64,000 bases of DNA from assembly GCA_963817945.1 (NCBI GenBank), contig CAWFQH010000004.1, positions 372,001-436,000 of the forward strand, read 5' to 3'. The notes below the pieces were generated by a model. The model saw nothing but the letters and a program-made list of their open reading frames with translations, did no database searches and was not told the origin of the DNA. Both the position numbers and the translations under genes were made by a program. Of the stretch, positions 51,383-59,597 are shown in pieces (the stretch's first letter is position 1; each line of letters starts with the position of its first letter). This stretch comes from VRUE01 sp963817945. Its GTDB lineage: Bacteria > Actinomycetota > Thermoleophilia > Solirubrobacterales > 70-9.

Positions 51383-52644
51383 AAGTTCGGCGCTTCGAGT
51401 GGGAAGGTGCGTTTGGGACTGCCGCGGCGGTGCGTACTTGGACCGGGGAATCGATCGCGCAGGTCGATGTCGAACCGATCAGGAAAAAGGTCATGGCGGG
51501 CGGCGACGCGGCGGTGCTCTCGCTGACTCAAGAGCTCGACGCCCTCGAGCGGCCCCTGCTGAGGTTGCGCGTCGATCGGCGCGAGCTAGAGGAGGCGCTC
51601 GCTGGGCTCGATTCGGCGGTCCGAGAAGCGATCGAAATCGCAGCGGCGAACATCCGAGCGGTGGCGGAGGCACAGGTAGAGGATCTGTCGCGAAAGGTCG
51701 ACCTGCCCCAGGGTCAGAGTGTCAGCATCCGCGAGATTCCGGTCGGCGCGGCGGGGATCTATGCCCCGGGGGGAAGAGCGGCCTATCCCTCTAGCGTGCT
51801 CATGTGCTGCGTCCCCGCCCAGGTGGCTGGCGTGGAGCGGATCGCGCTGGCGTCGCCGCCCGGTCGCGACGGACACGTGCACCCACTCATATTGGCCACG
51901 GCCGCCTTCTGCGAGATCGACGAGGTCTATGCGATGGGCGGCGCTCAGGCGATCTTCGCTCTGGCCAACGGCACGGAGACGATCAAGCAGGTTGATGTCA
52001 TCGCCGGTCCGGGCAACGCCTGGGTCCAGGAGGCAAAGCGCAGGGCTTATGGCCGCGTCGGGATCGATTCCTATGCCGGTCCGTCGGAGCTGATGGTCGT
52101 CATGGGATCGGACGTGGATCCCGAATGGGTAGCCCTGGACTTTTGTGCTCAGGCAGAGCATGGGTCCGACGGCCCCCTGTTGGTGGCGGCGCGCGATGCC
52201 GCCGTACTCGAAGCAGTGGAGGCGGCAACGACCGAAGCGGCCGCAAAGCACCCCCACGTTGCCGATGCGCCTCTGGCGCTAGTGCAAGTGCCCGAGGCCC
52301 TCGACGCGATCGAACTTGCGAATGCCTTTGCGCCCGAGCACCTAGAGCTGTTGGAGGACGGTGCGGCCGCGCTGGTCGAGCAGATCACGACCGCTGGCTG
52401 TGTCCTCGTGGGTCGCCACAGCGCCACCGCCTTCGGCGACTACGCGGCGGGTTCCAACCACGTCTTGCCGACGCTGCGGGCCGGTCGTTTCGCAGGTCCC
52501 CTCGGTCCCGGCACCTTTCGTCGCAAGATCTCAACCGTAGAGATTCCAGCCGAGGCCGCCGCGAAGCTTGCTCCGCATGTCAACACCCTCGCCCGAGCTG
52601 AGGGATTCCCTGTCCACGGCGAGTCGGCGATGATTAGACGATGA
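51379..52644 (+). CDS. hisD: Histidinol dehydrogenase
   Basis: 421 residues, Zn/NAD enzyme catalysing the last two oxidations to histidine. Blocks are VGAAGIYAPGGRAAYPSSVLMCCVPAQVAGV, YAMGGAQAIFALANGTETI, DVIAGPGNAWVQEAKR, DSYAGPSELMVV, AQAEHGSDGPLLV, NAFAPEHLELL and HSATAFGDYAAGSNHVLPT. Metal-binding and catalytic Glu/His residues in AEHG and FAPEHLEL are intact. Third codon positions look slightly less GC-biased than in hisB or hisH. It overlaps hisG and hisB by 4 bp each. Confidence 0.96.
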   Translation: MKVRRFEWEGAFGTAAAVRTWTGESIAQVDVEPIRKKVMAGGDAAVLSLTQELDALERPLLRLRVDRRELEEALAGLDSAVREAIEIAAANIRAVAEAQVEDLSRKVDLPQGQSVSIREIPVGAAGIYAPGGRAAYPSSVLMCCVPAQVAGVERIALASPPGRDGHVHPLILATAAFCEIDEVYAMGGAQAIFALANGTETIKQVDVIAGPGNAWVQEAKRRAYGRVGIDSYAGPSELMVVMGSDVDPEWVALDFCAQAEHGSDGPLLVAARDAAVLEAVEAATTEAAAKHPHVADAPLALVQVPEALDAIELANAFAPEHLELLEDGAAALVEQITTAGCVLVGRHSATAFGDYAAGSNHVLPTLRAGRFAGPLGPGTFRRKISTVEIPAEAAAKLAPHVNTLARAEGFPVHGESAMIRR

Positions 52645-53231
52645 GCAGATCCGCGGAAAAAGAGCGCAGCACGGCCGAGACGAGGATCCAGCTGGAGCTG
52701 GATCTGGACGGGGGGGAGGCCAGGGCCGCGACCGGCGTCGGCTTCCTGGACCACATGCTCGACCTGCTCGCGCGTCACGGCCGCCTCGGCCTGCGCGTCG
52801 AGGCCAGCGGCGACCTCGAGACCGGCGCCCACCACACCGTCGAGGACGTCGGCATCGTGCTTGGCCAGGCGCTCGACGAGGCGCTCGGCGACCGCGCCGG
52901 GATCCGGCGCTACGGATCGGCGCTCGTGCCGATGGACGAGTCGCTGGCCGAGTGCGCGATCGACATCTCTGGGCGCCCTCTGTGCGTGTTCGATGCCGAC
53001 CTCCCGGCAACCTCGATCGCCGGCTTCGACACCGAGCTGGCCGAGGAGTTCTTCCGCGCCGTCGCCAACTCGGCGAAGCTGACCCTGCATGTGTCCGTCC
53101 GCTACGGCGCCAACGCCCACCACATGATCGAGGCCTGCTTCAAGGCCTTCGCCCGCGCGCTCCGCGTCGCCGTCTCGGTCGACCCGGATGAGAGCGGCGT
53201 GCCCTCGACGAAGGGAACGTTGAGCGCATGA
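52641..53231 (+). CDS. hisB: Imidazoleglycerol-phosphate dehydratase
   Basis: 196 residues, Mn-dependent dehydratase, monofunctional (no histidinol phosphatase domain). Characteristic metal motifs are GFLDHMLDLLARHG, TGAHHTVEDVGIVLGQAL and GANAHHMIEACFKAFARAL, plus PMDESLAECAIDISGRP. The N-terminus RSAEKERSTAETRIQLELDLDG is normal. It is coupled to hisD and hisH by 4-bp overlaps. Confidence 0.96.
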   Translation: MSRSAEKERSTAETRIQLELDLDGGEARAATGVGFLDHMLDLLARHGRLGLRVEASGDLETGAHHTVEDVGIVLGQALDEALGDRAGIRRYGSALVPMDESLAECAIDISGRPLCVFDADLPATSIAGFDTELAEEFFRAVANSAKLTLHVSVRYGANAHHMIEACFKAFARALRVAVSVDPDESGVPSTKGTLSA

Positions 53232-53854
53232 CGGCGCGGATCGCGATTCTGGATTACGGGATGGGCAACCTGCGCTCGGTTGAGAAGGCGCTCGAGCACA
53301 TCGGCGCGGTGGCGACGATCACCAACGACGCCGGCGAGGTGCGGGCGACCGACGGCGTCATCCTGCCCGGTGTCGGCGCCTTTCCGAAGGCGATGGAGCG
53401 GGTTCGGGGGCTGGGCCTCGATGAGCTGATCGCCGAGCGGCTCGGGGCCGGTGTTCCGATCCTCGGCATCTGCCTCGGCCTGCAACTGCTCTTCGACTCG
53501 ACCACCGAGCTCGGTGGCGCCGCCGGGCTCGGCCTGCTGCCGGGCGAGGTCGGCGAGCTGGAGGCGGACGGGCTCAAGATCCCGCACATTGGTTGGTCGC
53601 CGGTCCGCTGGGAGCGGGACTCAAAGCTGACCGAGGGAATTGACAACGAGACGCCCTTCTACTTTGTGCACTCCTTCGCGCCCCGGACGGAGTCCAGCGA
53701 CCTGCTCGGCAGCGCCGCCTACGGCGCCCGCTTCGCCTGCGCGGCCGAGCGCGACAACGTCTACGGCGTCCAGTTCCACCCCGAGAAGTCGAGCAGCGCC
53801 GGCCTGCGCCTGCTCTCCAACTTCGCCGGGGTCTGCGCCGCCGTCCCGGCCTAG
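53228..53854 (+). CDS. hisH: Imidazole glycerol phosphate synthase, glutaminase subunit
   Basis: 208 residues, class I glutamine amidotransferase supplying ammonia to HisF. The nucleophile Cys is in ILGICLGLQLLF, with His/Glu in GVQFHPEKSS. DYGMGNLRSVEKALEHIGA and LPGVGAFPKAM are further family marks. Overlaps hisB by 4 bp; hisA follows after 5 bp. Its partner hisF is displaced 1.8 kb downstream by an unrelated gene. Confidence 0.95.
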   Translation: MTARIAILDYGMGNLRSVEKALEHIGAVATITNDAGEVRATDGVILPGVGAFPKAMERVRGLGLDELIAERLGAGVPILGICLGLQLLFDSTTELGGAAGLGLLPGEVGELEADGLKIPHIGWSPVRWERDSKLTEGIDNETPFYFVHSFAPRTESSDLLGSAAYGARFACAAERDNVYGVQFHPEKSSSAGLRLLSNFAGVCAAVPA

Positions 53855-53859
53855 CCGCC

Positions 53860-54585
53860 GTGATCCTCTATCCGGCGATCGACATCCGCGGCGGCAAGGC
53901 CGTGCGGCTGACCCAGGGCGACTACGAGCGCGAGACCGCCTACGACGCGGACCCGGCAGACGCAGCGCGGCGTTGGGCCGGGGAAGGGGTCGAGTTCCTG
54001 CACGTTGTCGACCTCGACGCGGCGAAGGCCGGCGAGCCGCGAAACCTCGATGCGGTGCGGCGGATCGCTGAGGCGGTCAACTGTCCGATTCAGGTCGGAG
54101 GCGGGCTGCGGGACGCGGCCTCGGTCCGGACAGTCCTCGATGCTGGGGCCGAGCGGGTCGTGATCGGCACCGCGGCGCTGCGCGACCCAGAGTTCCTGGA
54201 CGCGATGCTGGAGCAGCACGGGGAACGCGTGGTGGTGTCGGTGGATGCCCGGGACGGCCGCGTTGCCCTCCAGGGTTGGACTGAAGCAAGTGAGGAGAGT
54301 GTTATCGAGGCCGTTGCAGCACTCGGAGAGCGGGGCGTGCCCCGATTCCTCTGCACTGCGATCGAGGTCGACGGGACGATGAAGGGCCCGGCCCTTGGAC
54401 AGCTCGAGGAGATCGCGGCGGCTACCGATGCCAAGGTGATCGCTTCGGGTGGCGTTGGCGACGTCGCCCACCTCGAAGCCCTGGCGCAGGTATCGGCCCC
54501 CAACGTCGAGGGCGCCATCGTCGGCCGCGCCCTCTACGAGCGCCACTTCACGGTCGCCGAAGGAATCGCTGCGCTGAAGCGCTGA
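53860..54585 (+). CDS. hisA: ProFAR isomerase
   Basis: 241 residues, (beta-alpha)8 barrel isomerising the histidine intermediate ProFAR. The first catalytic Asp is in LYPAIDIRGGKAVRL, with VDLDAAKAGEPRN, IQVGGGLRD, VVSVDARDGRVALQGW and IASGGVGDVAHL. In many actinobacteria this protein (PriA) also replaces TrpF; the sequence alone does not decide that here. GTG start. A short ACCGGG/CCCGGT hairpin followed by an AT-rich run (about 54647-54680) lies after the stop and may terminate the operon. Confidence 0.93.
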   Translation: MILYPAIDIRGGKAVRLTQGDYERETAYDADPADAARRWAGEGVEFLHVVDLDAAKAGEPRNLDAVRRIAEAVNCPIQVGGGLRDAASVRTVLDAGAERVVIGTAALRDPEFLDAMLEQHGERVVVSVDARDGRVALQGWTEASEESVIEAVAALGERGVPRFLCTAIEVDGTMKGPALGQLEEIAAATDAKVIASGGVGDVAHLEALAQVSAPNVEGAIVGRALYERHFTVAEGIAALKR

Positions 54586-54789
54586 CGACTGGCTAGGTGC
54601 CTCGACCTCCCCTTCCTTGCCGGAGAAAGTCGGGCTCTCCCTTGCAGACCGGGCCCTTCCCGGTTAAATTAGGAATATTTTTTTAATCATAGCTCGCTCC
54701 CCAGCGATGCAGTCGGCCAGCTTGGAAGGCAATCGGAAGCCGACTGGAAAGAGCGGGCGCGTGCATCCCAATCGAAAGGAACAAGGAAA
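54586..54789. other. Intergenic region between hisA and a secreted-protein gene
   Basis: Contains ACCGGG-CCCTT-CCCGGT (near 54647-54662) followed by TTAAATTAGGAATATTTTTTTAAT. This is strikingly AT-rich for this genome and could serve both as terminator for hisA and promoter for the next gene. GAAAGGAACAAGGAAA before the ATG gives a weak ribosome-binding site. Confidence 0.45.
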
Positions 54790-55458
54790 ATGAACGCAAA
54801 GTTGAAAGCCGTGGGCGTGGGAGTGCTTGCGGCGCTGATTGTCAGCGCCTTGGCCGTGATGAGCGCCTCCGCCAACGAAAAAGGCCACTTCGTCTCCACC
54901 GGAACCAGCCATGTCGAAATCGTAGGGGTAGAGGCTCCCAAAACCGCCCACACCCATCACTTCAAAGACCTCGCCGCGCCGGGACCAATCGGTTGCGACA
55001 AAGTCTCGTATACGGGTAAAACCGCCGCCGAAACAGTTATCAGCATCAACGTTGCCCCTAGCTACACGAATTGCTACACAACAGAAGAGCCAGAGGTGAA
55101 AGTGCCCATTAGCGTTAACGGCTGCACCTACACATTCACAGTCGCACAAAACACGACCGATAACACCGAGCAGACAGCCCACCTGCTGTGTCCGGTCGGC
55201 AAAGCCCTCGAAATCCACCATCCAGACTGCACAATCACAATTCTACCGCAAACAATCAACACCGGCATCACATATGTCACACAGTTCGAAGACGGCAAAC
55301 ATACCCTCACACTGAAAACCAACATCAATCTTTCCATCACAAGGCACGGTCTCTGTCGAATCTTCCTGCCGCTGCATGGAACCGGCAACCTCGCGGGCGC
55401 TGCAACAGTAAAAGCGCTCGACACAAACAAACTACTGGCCAACATCACAGCTACATAG
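54790..55458 (+). CDS. Secreted protein of unknown function, compositionally atypical
   Basis: 222 residues. The signal peptide is NAKLKAVGVGVLAALIVSALAVMSASA. The mature part is rich in Thr, Asn, Ile and His, with six Cys (IGCDK, TNCYT, NGCTY, LLCPV, PDCTI, GLCRI) probably forming disulfides. Codon usage is far more A-ending than in the flanking his genes (many ACA, AAA, ATC/ACT codons), pointing to recent acquisition or a different expression regime. It sits between hisA and hisF and has its own terminator. Similar Cys-bearing exported proteins with this signal form occur in related actinobacteria, but no function is known to me. Confidence 0.75.
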   Translation: MNAKLKAVGVGVLAALIVSALAVMSASANEKGHFVSTGTSHVEIVGVEAPKTAHTHHFKDLAAPGPIGCDKVSYTGKTAAETVISINVAPSYTNCYTTEEPEVKVPISVNGCTYTFTVAQNTTDNTEQTAHLLCPVGKALEIHHPDCTITILPQTINTGITYVTQFEDGKHTLTLKTNINLSITRHGLCRIFLPLHGTGNLAGAATVKALDTNKLLANITAT

Positions 55459-55519
55459 CTGCGGCAATTCCAATGCGGCCGCTTGGGCTAAAGCTCGGGG
55501 CCGGCTGCACGGGAAGGCA

Positions 55520-55558
55520 AATACCCGGAGTCGAGAGGATCGGCTCCGGGTATTTTTT
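55520..55558 (+). terminator. Rho-independent terminator after the secreted-protein gene
   Basis: AATACCCGGAG and CTCCGGGTATT form an 11-bp stem around a 13-nt loop, ending in a run of T. One of only two U-tailed terminators seen in the window (the other follows 5S). Confidence 0.9.
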
Positions 55559-55654
55559 ATGAAAAAGACAAAAGCAAGGATAAACGCGGCTGAGCGCAGG
55601 TCTTGGTTGCGAACGCGCCATCCGCTGAGAGATCGCCATCTCTACCCTTACACG

Positions 55655-56413
55655 ATGGCCCTCAAGCGCGTCATCCCTTGCCTCGACGTCGACGCCGGGC
55701 GTGTCGTCAAGGGAACCAATTTCGTCGGCCTGCGCGATGCGGGCGACCCAGTCGAGCTGGCCGAGCGCTACGACGCCGAGGGCGCTGACGAGCTGGTCTT
55801 CCTCGACATCACCGCCTCCCACGAGCGCCGCGAGACGATCGTCGAGCTGGCGCGGCGCACGGCGGACAACGTCTTCATCCCCTTCACGATCGGCGGCGGG
55901 ATCCGCTCGGTGGAGGACGCGCAGGCGGTCCTCGACGCCGGCGCCGACAAGGTCTCGGTCAACTCGGCGGCCCTCGACCGGCCCGAACTGCTGAGTGAAC
56001 TGGCCGAGCACTTCGGCGCCCAGTGCGTGGTGATCGCCATCGACGCCAAACGCAACGGCGAGGATTGGGGCGTCTATGTGCATGGCGGGCGCAAGGTGGT
56101 CGAGGGACGCGATGCAGTGTCCTGGGCGATGGAGGCGGTCGAGCTCGGCGCGGGTGAGGTGCTGCTGACCAGCATGGATCGCGATGGCACCAACGATGGC
56201 TACGACATCGAGCTGACGCGAGCGGTTGCCGACGCCGTCTCCGTGCCGGTGATCGCCTCCGGGGGCGCCGGCACCCTCGACCACCTCAGCGAGGCGATCG
56301 GTGCCGGCCACGCCGACGCGGTCCTCTGCGCCTCGATCTTCCATTACGGCACCTACCGCGTGCGCGACGCGAAGCGGCATCTGGCCGACGCTGGCATCCC
56401 CGTGCGGGCGTAG
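55655..56413 (+). CDS. hisF: Imidazole glycerol phosphate synthase, cyclase subunit
   Basis: 252 residues, barrel enzyme pairing with HisH. Catalytic Asp residues are in ALKRVIPCLDVDAGRVVKG (Asp11) and LLTSMDRDGTNDGYD, with IPFTIGGGIRS and VIASGGAGTLDHL. The frame is open 96 bases further upstream to just after the terminator, but Met 55655 gives the universal HisF N-terminus. TACCCT (55643-55648) ends 6 nt before it, so hisF may be expressed from its own leaderless promoter because the preceding terminator cuts it off from hisA. Confidence 0.95.
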   Translation: MALKRVIPCLDVDAGRVVKGTNFVGLRDAGDPVELAERYDAEGADELVFLDITASHERRETIVELARRTADNVFIPFTIGGGIRSVEDAQAVLDAGADKVSVNSAALDRPELLSELAEHFGAQCVVIAIDAKRNGEDWGVYVHGGRKVVEGRDAVSWAMEAVELGAGEVLLTSMDRDGTNDGYDIELTRAVADAVSVPVIASGGAGTLDHLSEAIGAGHADAVLCASIFHYGTYRVRDAKRHLADAGIPVRA

Positions 56414-56423
56414 GCTCTGCGAC

Positions 56424-57544
56424 GTGTCCGCGGTGTCGATCGACAACCTCGGCGAGGCCATGGACGCTGCCTACCCCGAGCTGGCCGCGGTGCGGGAAGT
56501 AGCCGGGGGGAGGCCGGTGTACTTGGTCGGCGGCGCGGTCCGCGATCTGCTGCTGGGCCGGGGCGCACCGACATCGACCTGGTGGTCGAGGGCGATGCCG
56601 CTGTGCTGGCTGCGCGCCTTGGCGCCGAGCTGGTTGAGCACGAACGCTTCGCCACCGCCAAGGCGTACCTCGACGGCCACGAGGTCGACATCGCGACCGC
56701 CCGAACCGAGACCTATCCGCATCCGGGCGCTCTGCCAGAGGTGGAGCCGACCGCCGGTATCGCCGCCGACCTCGCTCGCCGCGACTTCACGATCAACGCG
56801 ATGGCGATTCCCCTGAGGCGTGAGCCGGAGTTGATAGACCCTCACCGAGGACACCGGGATCTCGAAGCCGGCCTGCTGCGAATCTTGCATTCGAGCTCGT
56901 TCGACGACGACCCGACCCGGGCAATCCGCGCCGCCCGCTACGCCTCCCGCTATGGCTTCGAGCTCGAGCCAGAGACGGCGACCCTGCTCGGGCAGGCCGA
57001 CCTGGAAACGGTGTCCGGAGACCGCCGCGAGGCGGAGCTGCTGCGGCTGGCGGGCGAGGTAGAGGCGACGCGTGGATTCGCCCTTCTCGCCGAGTGGGGA
57101 TTGCTGGAACCGCATGAGAACGGGATCGAGCTCGCCGGCGGGGTCGCGGGGCTGCTCGCGGAGCCCCCCTGGTCGGAGGTCGCCGATCGCGGTCGTGCGG
57201 TGCTCGCCGCCGTGCTCGGACCTTGGGGCGAGGCCGAGCGGATAGCCGCGACGCGTCCGCCGCAGCCGTCGCAGGGGGTCGAGTTGGTCCGCCGGATCGA
57301 GCCCGTTGAACTGGCCCTGGCCCGCGCCCTCGGCGCCGAGTGGCTCGATCGCTACCTGCTCGAGTGGCGGGGAGTGCGGCTGGAGATCGACGGTGAGGAC
57401 CTGATTGCCGCCGGTGTCTCGCAGGGCCCCGCGCTTGGACGTGGATTGGCTGAGGCGCTGCGGCGCAAGCTCGACGGCGAGATCGCTGGCCGCGAGCAGG
57501 AGCTGGAGGCGGCGCTGACGGTGGCGAGAGAGCCGGAGGCCTGA
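56424..57544 (+). pseudogene. tRNA nucleotidyltransferase / poly(A) polymerase-like gene with one frameshift
   Basis: Frame 1 (GTG 56424) encodes SIDNLGEAMDAAYPELAAVR and RPVYLVGGAVRDLLLGRG, the class II nucleotidyltransferase head (GGAVRD). The protein then continues in another frame with TDIDLVVEGDAAVLAARLG, the metal-binding DxD that should follow directly, through RRDFTINAMAIPL, FDDDPTRAIRAARYASRYGF and a ~200-residue C-terminal helical part to 57544. One G is missing in the run 56560-56563 (GRGRTDIDL expected). Everything else is intact and under normal codon bias, so either sequence error or a very recent mutation is likely. Homologues add CCA to tRNA or A tails. Confidence 0.8.
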
Positions 57545-58209
57545 TGGAGTGGCGACGCTCCAACGGCGTCGAGTGGCTCGAGGCACAGCTGCCCGGCGCG
57601 CGGGCGGCATTCTCGACGCGCTCGGCCGGCTCGGTGAAGCAGAGCCACGAGCCGCTGGCGGCGGCACTCGGCCTCGCGCCCGACCGGATCGCGATGGCGC
57701 GACAGGTCCACGGCGCCGAGCTCCTCGTCCACCGGAGACCCCCGGGGGACGTCCGCGAGGCGGACGGCCATGTCACCGCCGAGCCGGGCCTGCCGCTGCT
57801 CGTCTTCGCGGCCGACTGCCTGCCGGTGGCGCTGGCAGGACCGGGCGGGGTGGCGATGCTCCACTGCGGCTGGCGGGGTCTTGACGCCGGCATCGTCGCC
57901 CGTGGCGCCGCCGTCGTCGAGGCCACCAACGCCGCGATTGGCCCTGGAATCGGGCCCTGTTGTTATGAGGTCGGCGACGAGGTGCTCTCCTCCTTTGTCG
58001 AGCTCGGCGAGGGCGTCGCCAAGGGATCGCTGCTGGATTTGCCCGAGGTCGCGCGCAGACTGCTAGGCGAAGCCGGCGTCGAGCGGGTCGAGAGCGCCGA
58101 TCTCTGCACCAGCTGTGACGCAGAGCGCTTCTTCTCCCACCGCCGCGAAGCCAGCCAGGCTGGGCGGCAAGCGGGGCTGGTCTGGATCGAGGAGCGCGGG
58201 GAGGGCTGA
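57544..58209 (+). CDS. pgeF: Laccase-domain (YfiH/PgeF) protein
   Basis: 221 residues of the multicopper-oxidase-like DUF152 family, now linked to purine nucleoside phosphorolysis and, in E. coli, peptidoglycan editing. The zinc-binding His-Cys-His set is visible in ARQVHGAELL, VFAADCLPVAL and MLHCGWRGL, with IGPGIGPCCYEVG and SHRREASQAGRQAGLVWI. The ATG shares a base with the preceding stop. Next to yggS, sepF, proC and yggT, the standard division-cluster neighbourhood in actinobacteria. Confidence 0.92.
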   Translation: MEWRRSNGVEWLEAQLPGARAAFSTRSAGSVKQSHEPLAAALGLAPDRIAMARQVHGAELLVHRRPPGDVREADGHVTAEPGLPLLVFAADCLPVALAGPGGVAMLHCGWRGLDAGIVARGAAVVEATNAAIGPGIGPCCYEVGDEVLSSFVELGEGVAKGSLLDLPEVARRLLGEAGVERVESADLCTSCDAERFFSHRREASQAGRQAGLVWIEERGEG

Positions 58210-58211
58210 GG

Positions 58212-58844
58212 GTGCCGGGACTGATCCACGGACTCGAAGCCACCAGGATCGTCGCCAACCTGGAAAGGGCGCGGGCAATCGCCGGCGAGCGAGTCGAGAT
58301 CCTCGCCGCCACCAAGTACGTGCCGCTGGAGGAGATGGGGACTCTGGCCGAGGCTGGCGTACGCCTCGTCGGCGAGAACCGCCAGCAGGACCTCGCTGCC
58401 AAGCACGAGCGCTGGGGGGACGCCTTCGAGTGGGACTTCATCGGCAACTTGCAGAGCCGCAAGGTCAAGCAGCTTCTGCCCCTCTGTCGCCTCATCCACT
58501 CGGTCGGCTCCGACTCAGCCCTAGCCCAACTGGAGCGCCACGCGAACCCTGAGACCGAGGTCCTGGTCGAGGTCAACGTCGCCGGCGAGGAGGGCAAGGG
58601 GGGAGTTGATCCGGCCGTGCTCGGCGACTTCATCGCCCGCTGCCCGGTTCGCGTCGCCGGACTGATGACGATGCCCCCCTTCAGCACCGACCCCGAGGCC
58701 TCCCGCCCCCATTTCGCCCGCTTGGCGGAACTTGCAGCCGAGCACGGCCTGGAAAGGCTGTCGATGGGAACGTCGCAGGATTGGGAGGTGGCCATCGAAG
58801 AGGGGGCTACGCTTGTCCGCTTGGGCACGGCGCTCTACATCTGA
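58212..58844 (+). CDS. yggS: YggS-family PLP homeostasis protein
   Basis: 210 residues, fold-type III PLP-binding protein without known catalytic activity. The PLP Lys lies in ILAATKYVPLEEM, with GENRQQDLAAKHE, WDFIGNLQSRKVKQL, EVLVEVNVAGEEGKGG, GLMTMPPF, RLSMGTSQDWEVAIEEGATLVRLGTALYI. GTG start two bases after pgeF. It maintains free PLP and amino acid balance. Somewhat short at the N-terminus relative to E. coli YggS. Confidence 0.93.
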   Translation: MPGLIHGLEATRIVANLERARAIAGERVEILAATKYVPLEEMGTLAEAGVRLVGENRQQDLAAKHERWGDAFEWDFIGNLQSRKVKQLLPLCRLIHSVGSDSALAQLERHANPETEVLVEVNVAGEEGKGGVDPAVLGDFIARCPVRVAGLMTMPPFSTDPEASRPHFARLAELAAEHGLERLSMGTSQDWEVAIEEGATLVRLGTALYI

Positions 58845-58846
58845 GC

Positions 58847-58852
58847 CATAAT
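58847..58852 (+). promoter_or_regulatory. Probable -10 box for sepF
   Basis: CATAAT, with TTGGGC at 58821-58826 as a possible -35 (20-nt spacing, long). A start near 58859 would give a ~35-nt 5' untranslated region for sepF. Confidence 0.4.
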
Positions 58853-58893
58853 CCCTAAGAGGATTCCGCTGCAAAGAGCCGAATCACGCACGC

Positions 58894-59424
58894 ATGGCAC
58901 TACGCGACAGCTGGCATAGAGCGCTGGTCTACTTCGGTCTGGCGGAAGAGCACGACCACGGCCCGGAGTACGAGGAAGACTTCCCCGAGGAAGAAGAGAT
59001 CGAAGCGCGCCGCGAATCGGGTCAGGTGAGGCGCCTGCCGAGCTCGCGCCGGGCCCGCCGCGACGAGATCGACGACATCTTCGCCGACGACGAGCCGATA
59101 TCCGCCAGCCGCACCCGCGTCCTGCGGCCGGTCGGCGAGGACTCCGACGTCAAAGTCCACCTTGTCATCCCGCGCAACTTCAACGACGCCCAGCAGGTCG
59201 CCGATCAGTTCAAGCGCTCGGTGCCGGTGATCCTCAACCTGCAGACGACCGACCACGAGCTCTCGAAGCGGATGATCGACTTCTGCTCCGGACTCACCTA
59301 CGCGCTCGAGGGCGGCATGCAGCGGATCGCCGAGAAGATCTTCCTGCTGACCCCGCGCAACGTCGAGGTGTCCGCCGAGGAGAAGGCGCGGCTGCTCGAC
59401 AAAGGGTTCTTTAACCAGTCGTAG
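58894..59424 (+). CDS. sepF: Cell division protein SepF
   Basis: 176 residues. The N-terminal amphipathic membrane-binding helix (MALRDSWHRALVYFGLAEE) is followed by a long acidic and basic linker (residues ~25-80) and the SepF/DUF552 domain (residues ~85-170: VHLVIPRNFNDAQQVADQFKRSVPVILNLQTTDHELSKRMIDFCSGLTYALEGGMQRIAEKIFLLTP). It tethers FtsZ to the membrane; in actinobacteria it is the main such anchor. Followed by a long hairpin element. Confidence 0.96.
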   Translation: MALRDSWHRALVYFGLAEEHDHGPEYEEDFPEEEEIEARRESGQVRRLPSSRRARRDEIDDIFADDEPISASRTRVLRPVGEDSDVKVHLVIPRNFNDAQQVADQFKRSVPVILNLQTTDHELSKRMIDFCSGLTYALEGGMQRIAEKIFLLTPRNVEVSAEEKARLLDKGFFNQS

Positions 59425-59432
59425 CGGTAGGG

Positions 59433-59551
59433 GGGAGGGTCGGGTGCCTCGCCCGAGCGCTGGGTTTTTCGCCTCTAAGTTCCTCATCTCTCGCTGAGCT
59501 GGCGCTGCGAAAAACAGGACGCCGCGGCCGGGCGAGGCACCCGACCCTCCC
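59433..59551. repeat. 119-bp element with perfect 23-bp inverted repeats between sepF and proC
   Basis: The arms 59433-59455 (GGGAGGGTCGGGTGCCTCGC, then CCG) and 59529-59551 are exact complements. Inside them, 59457-59472 and 59507-59522 (around TTTTTCGC / GCGAAAAA) pair again, so the whole can fold into one long hairpin with a ~34-nt loop. The arm core GGGCG(A/G)GGCACCC is shared with the rpsB coding palindrome. Possible terminator or miniature mobile element. Confidence 0.75.
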
Positions 59552-59597
59552 AGACGGCCACGGCTAGTCTGCGCAAGATGAGCGTGGGATTTGCCAG

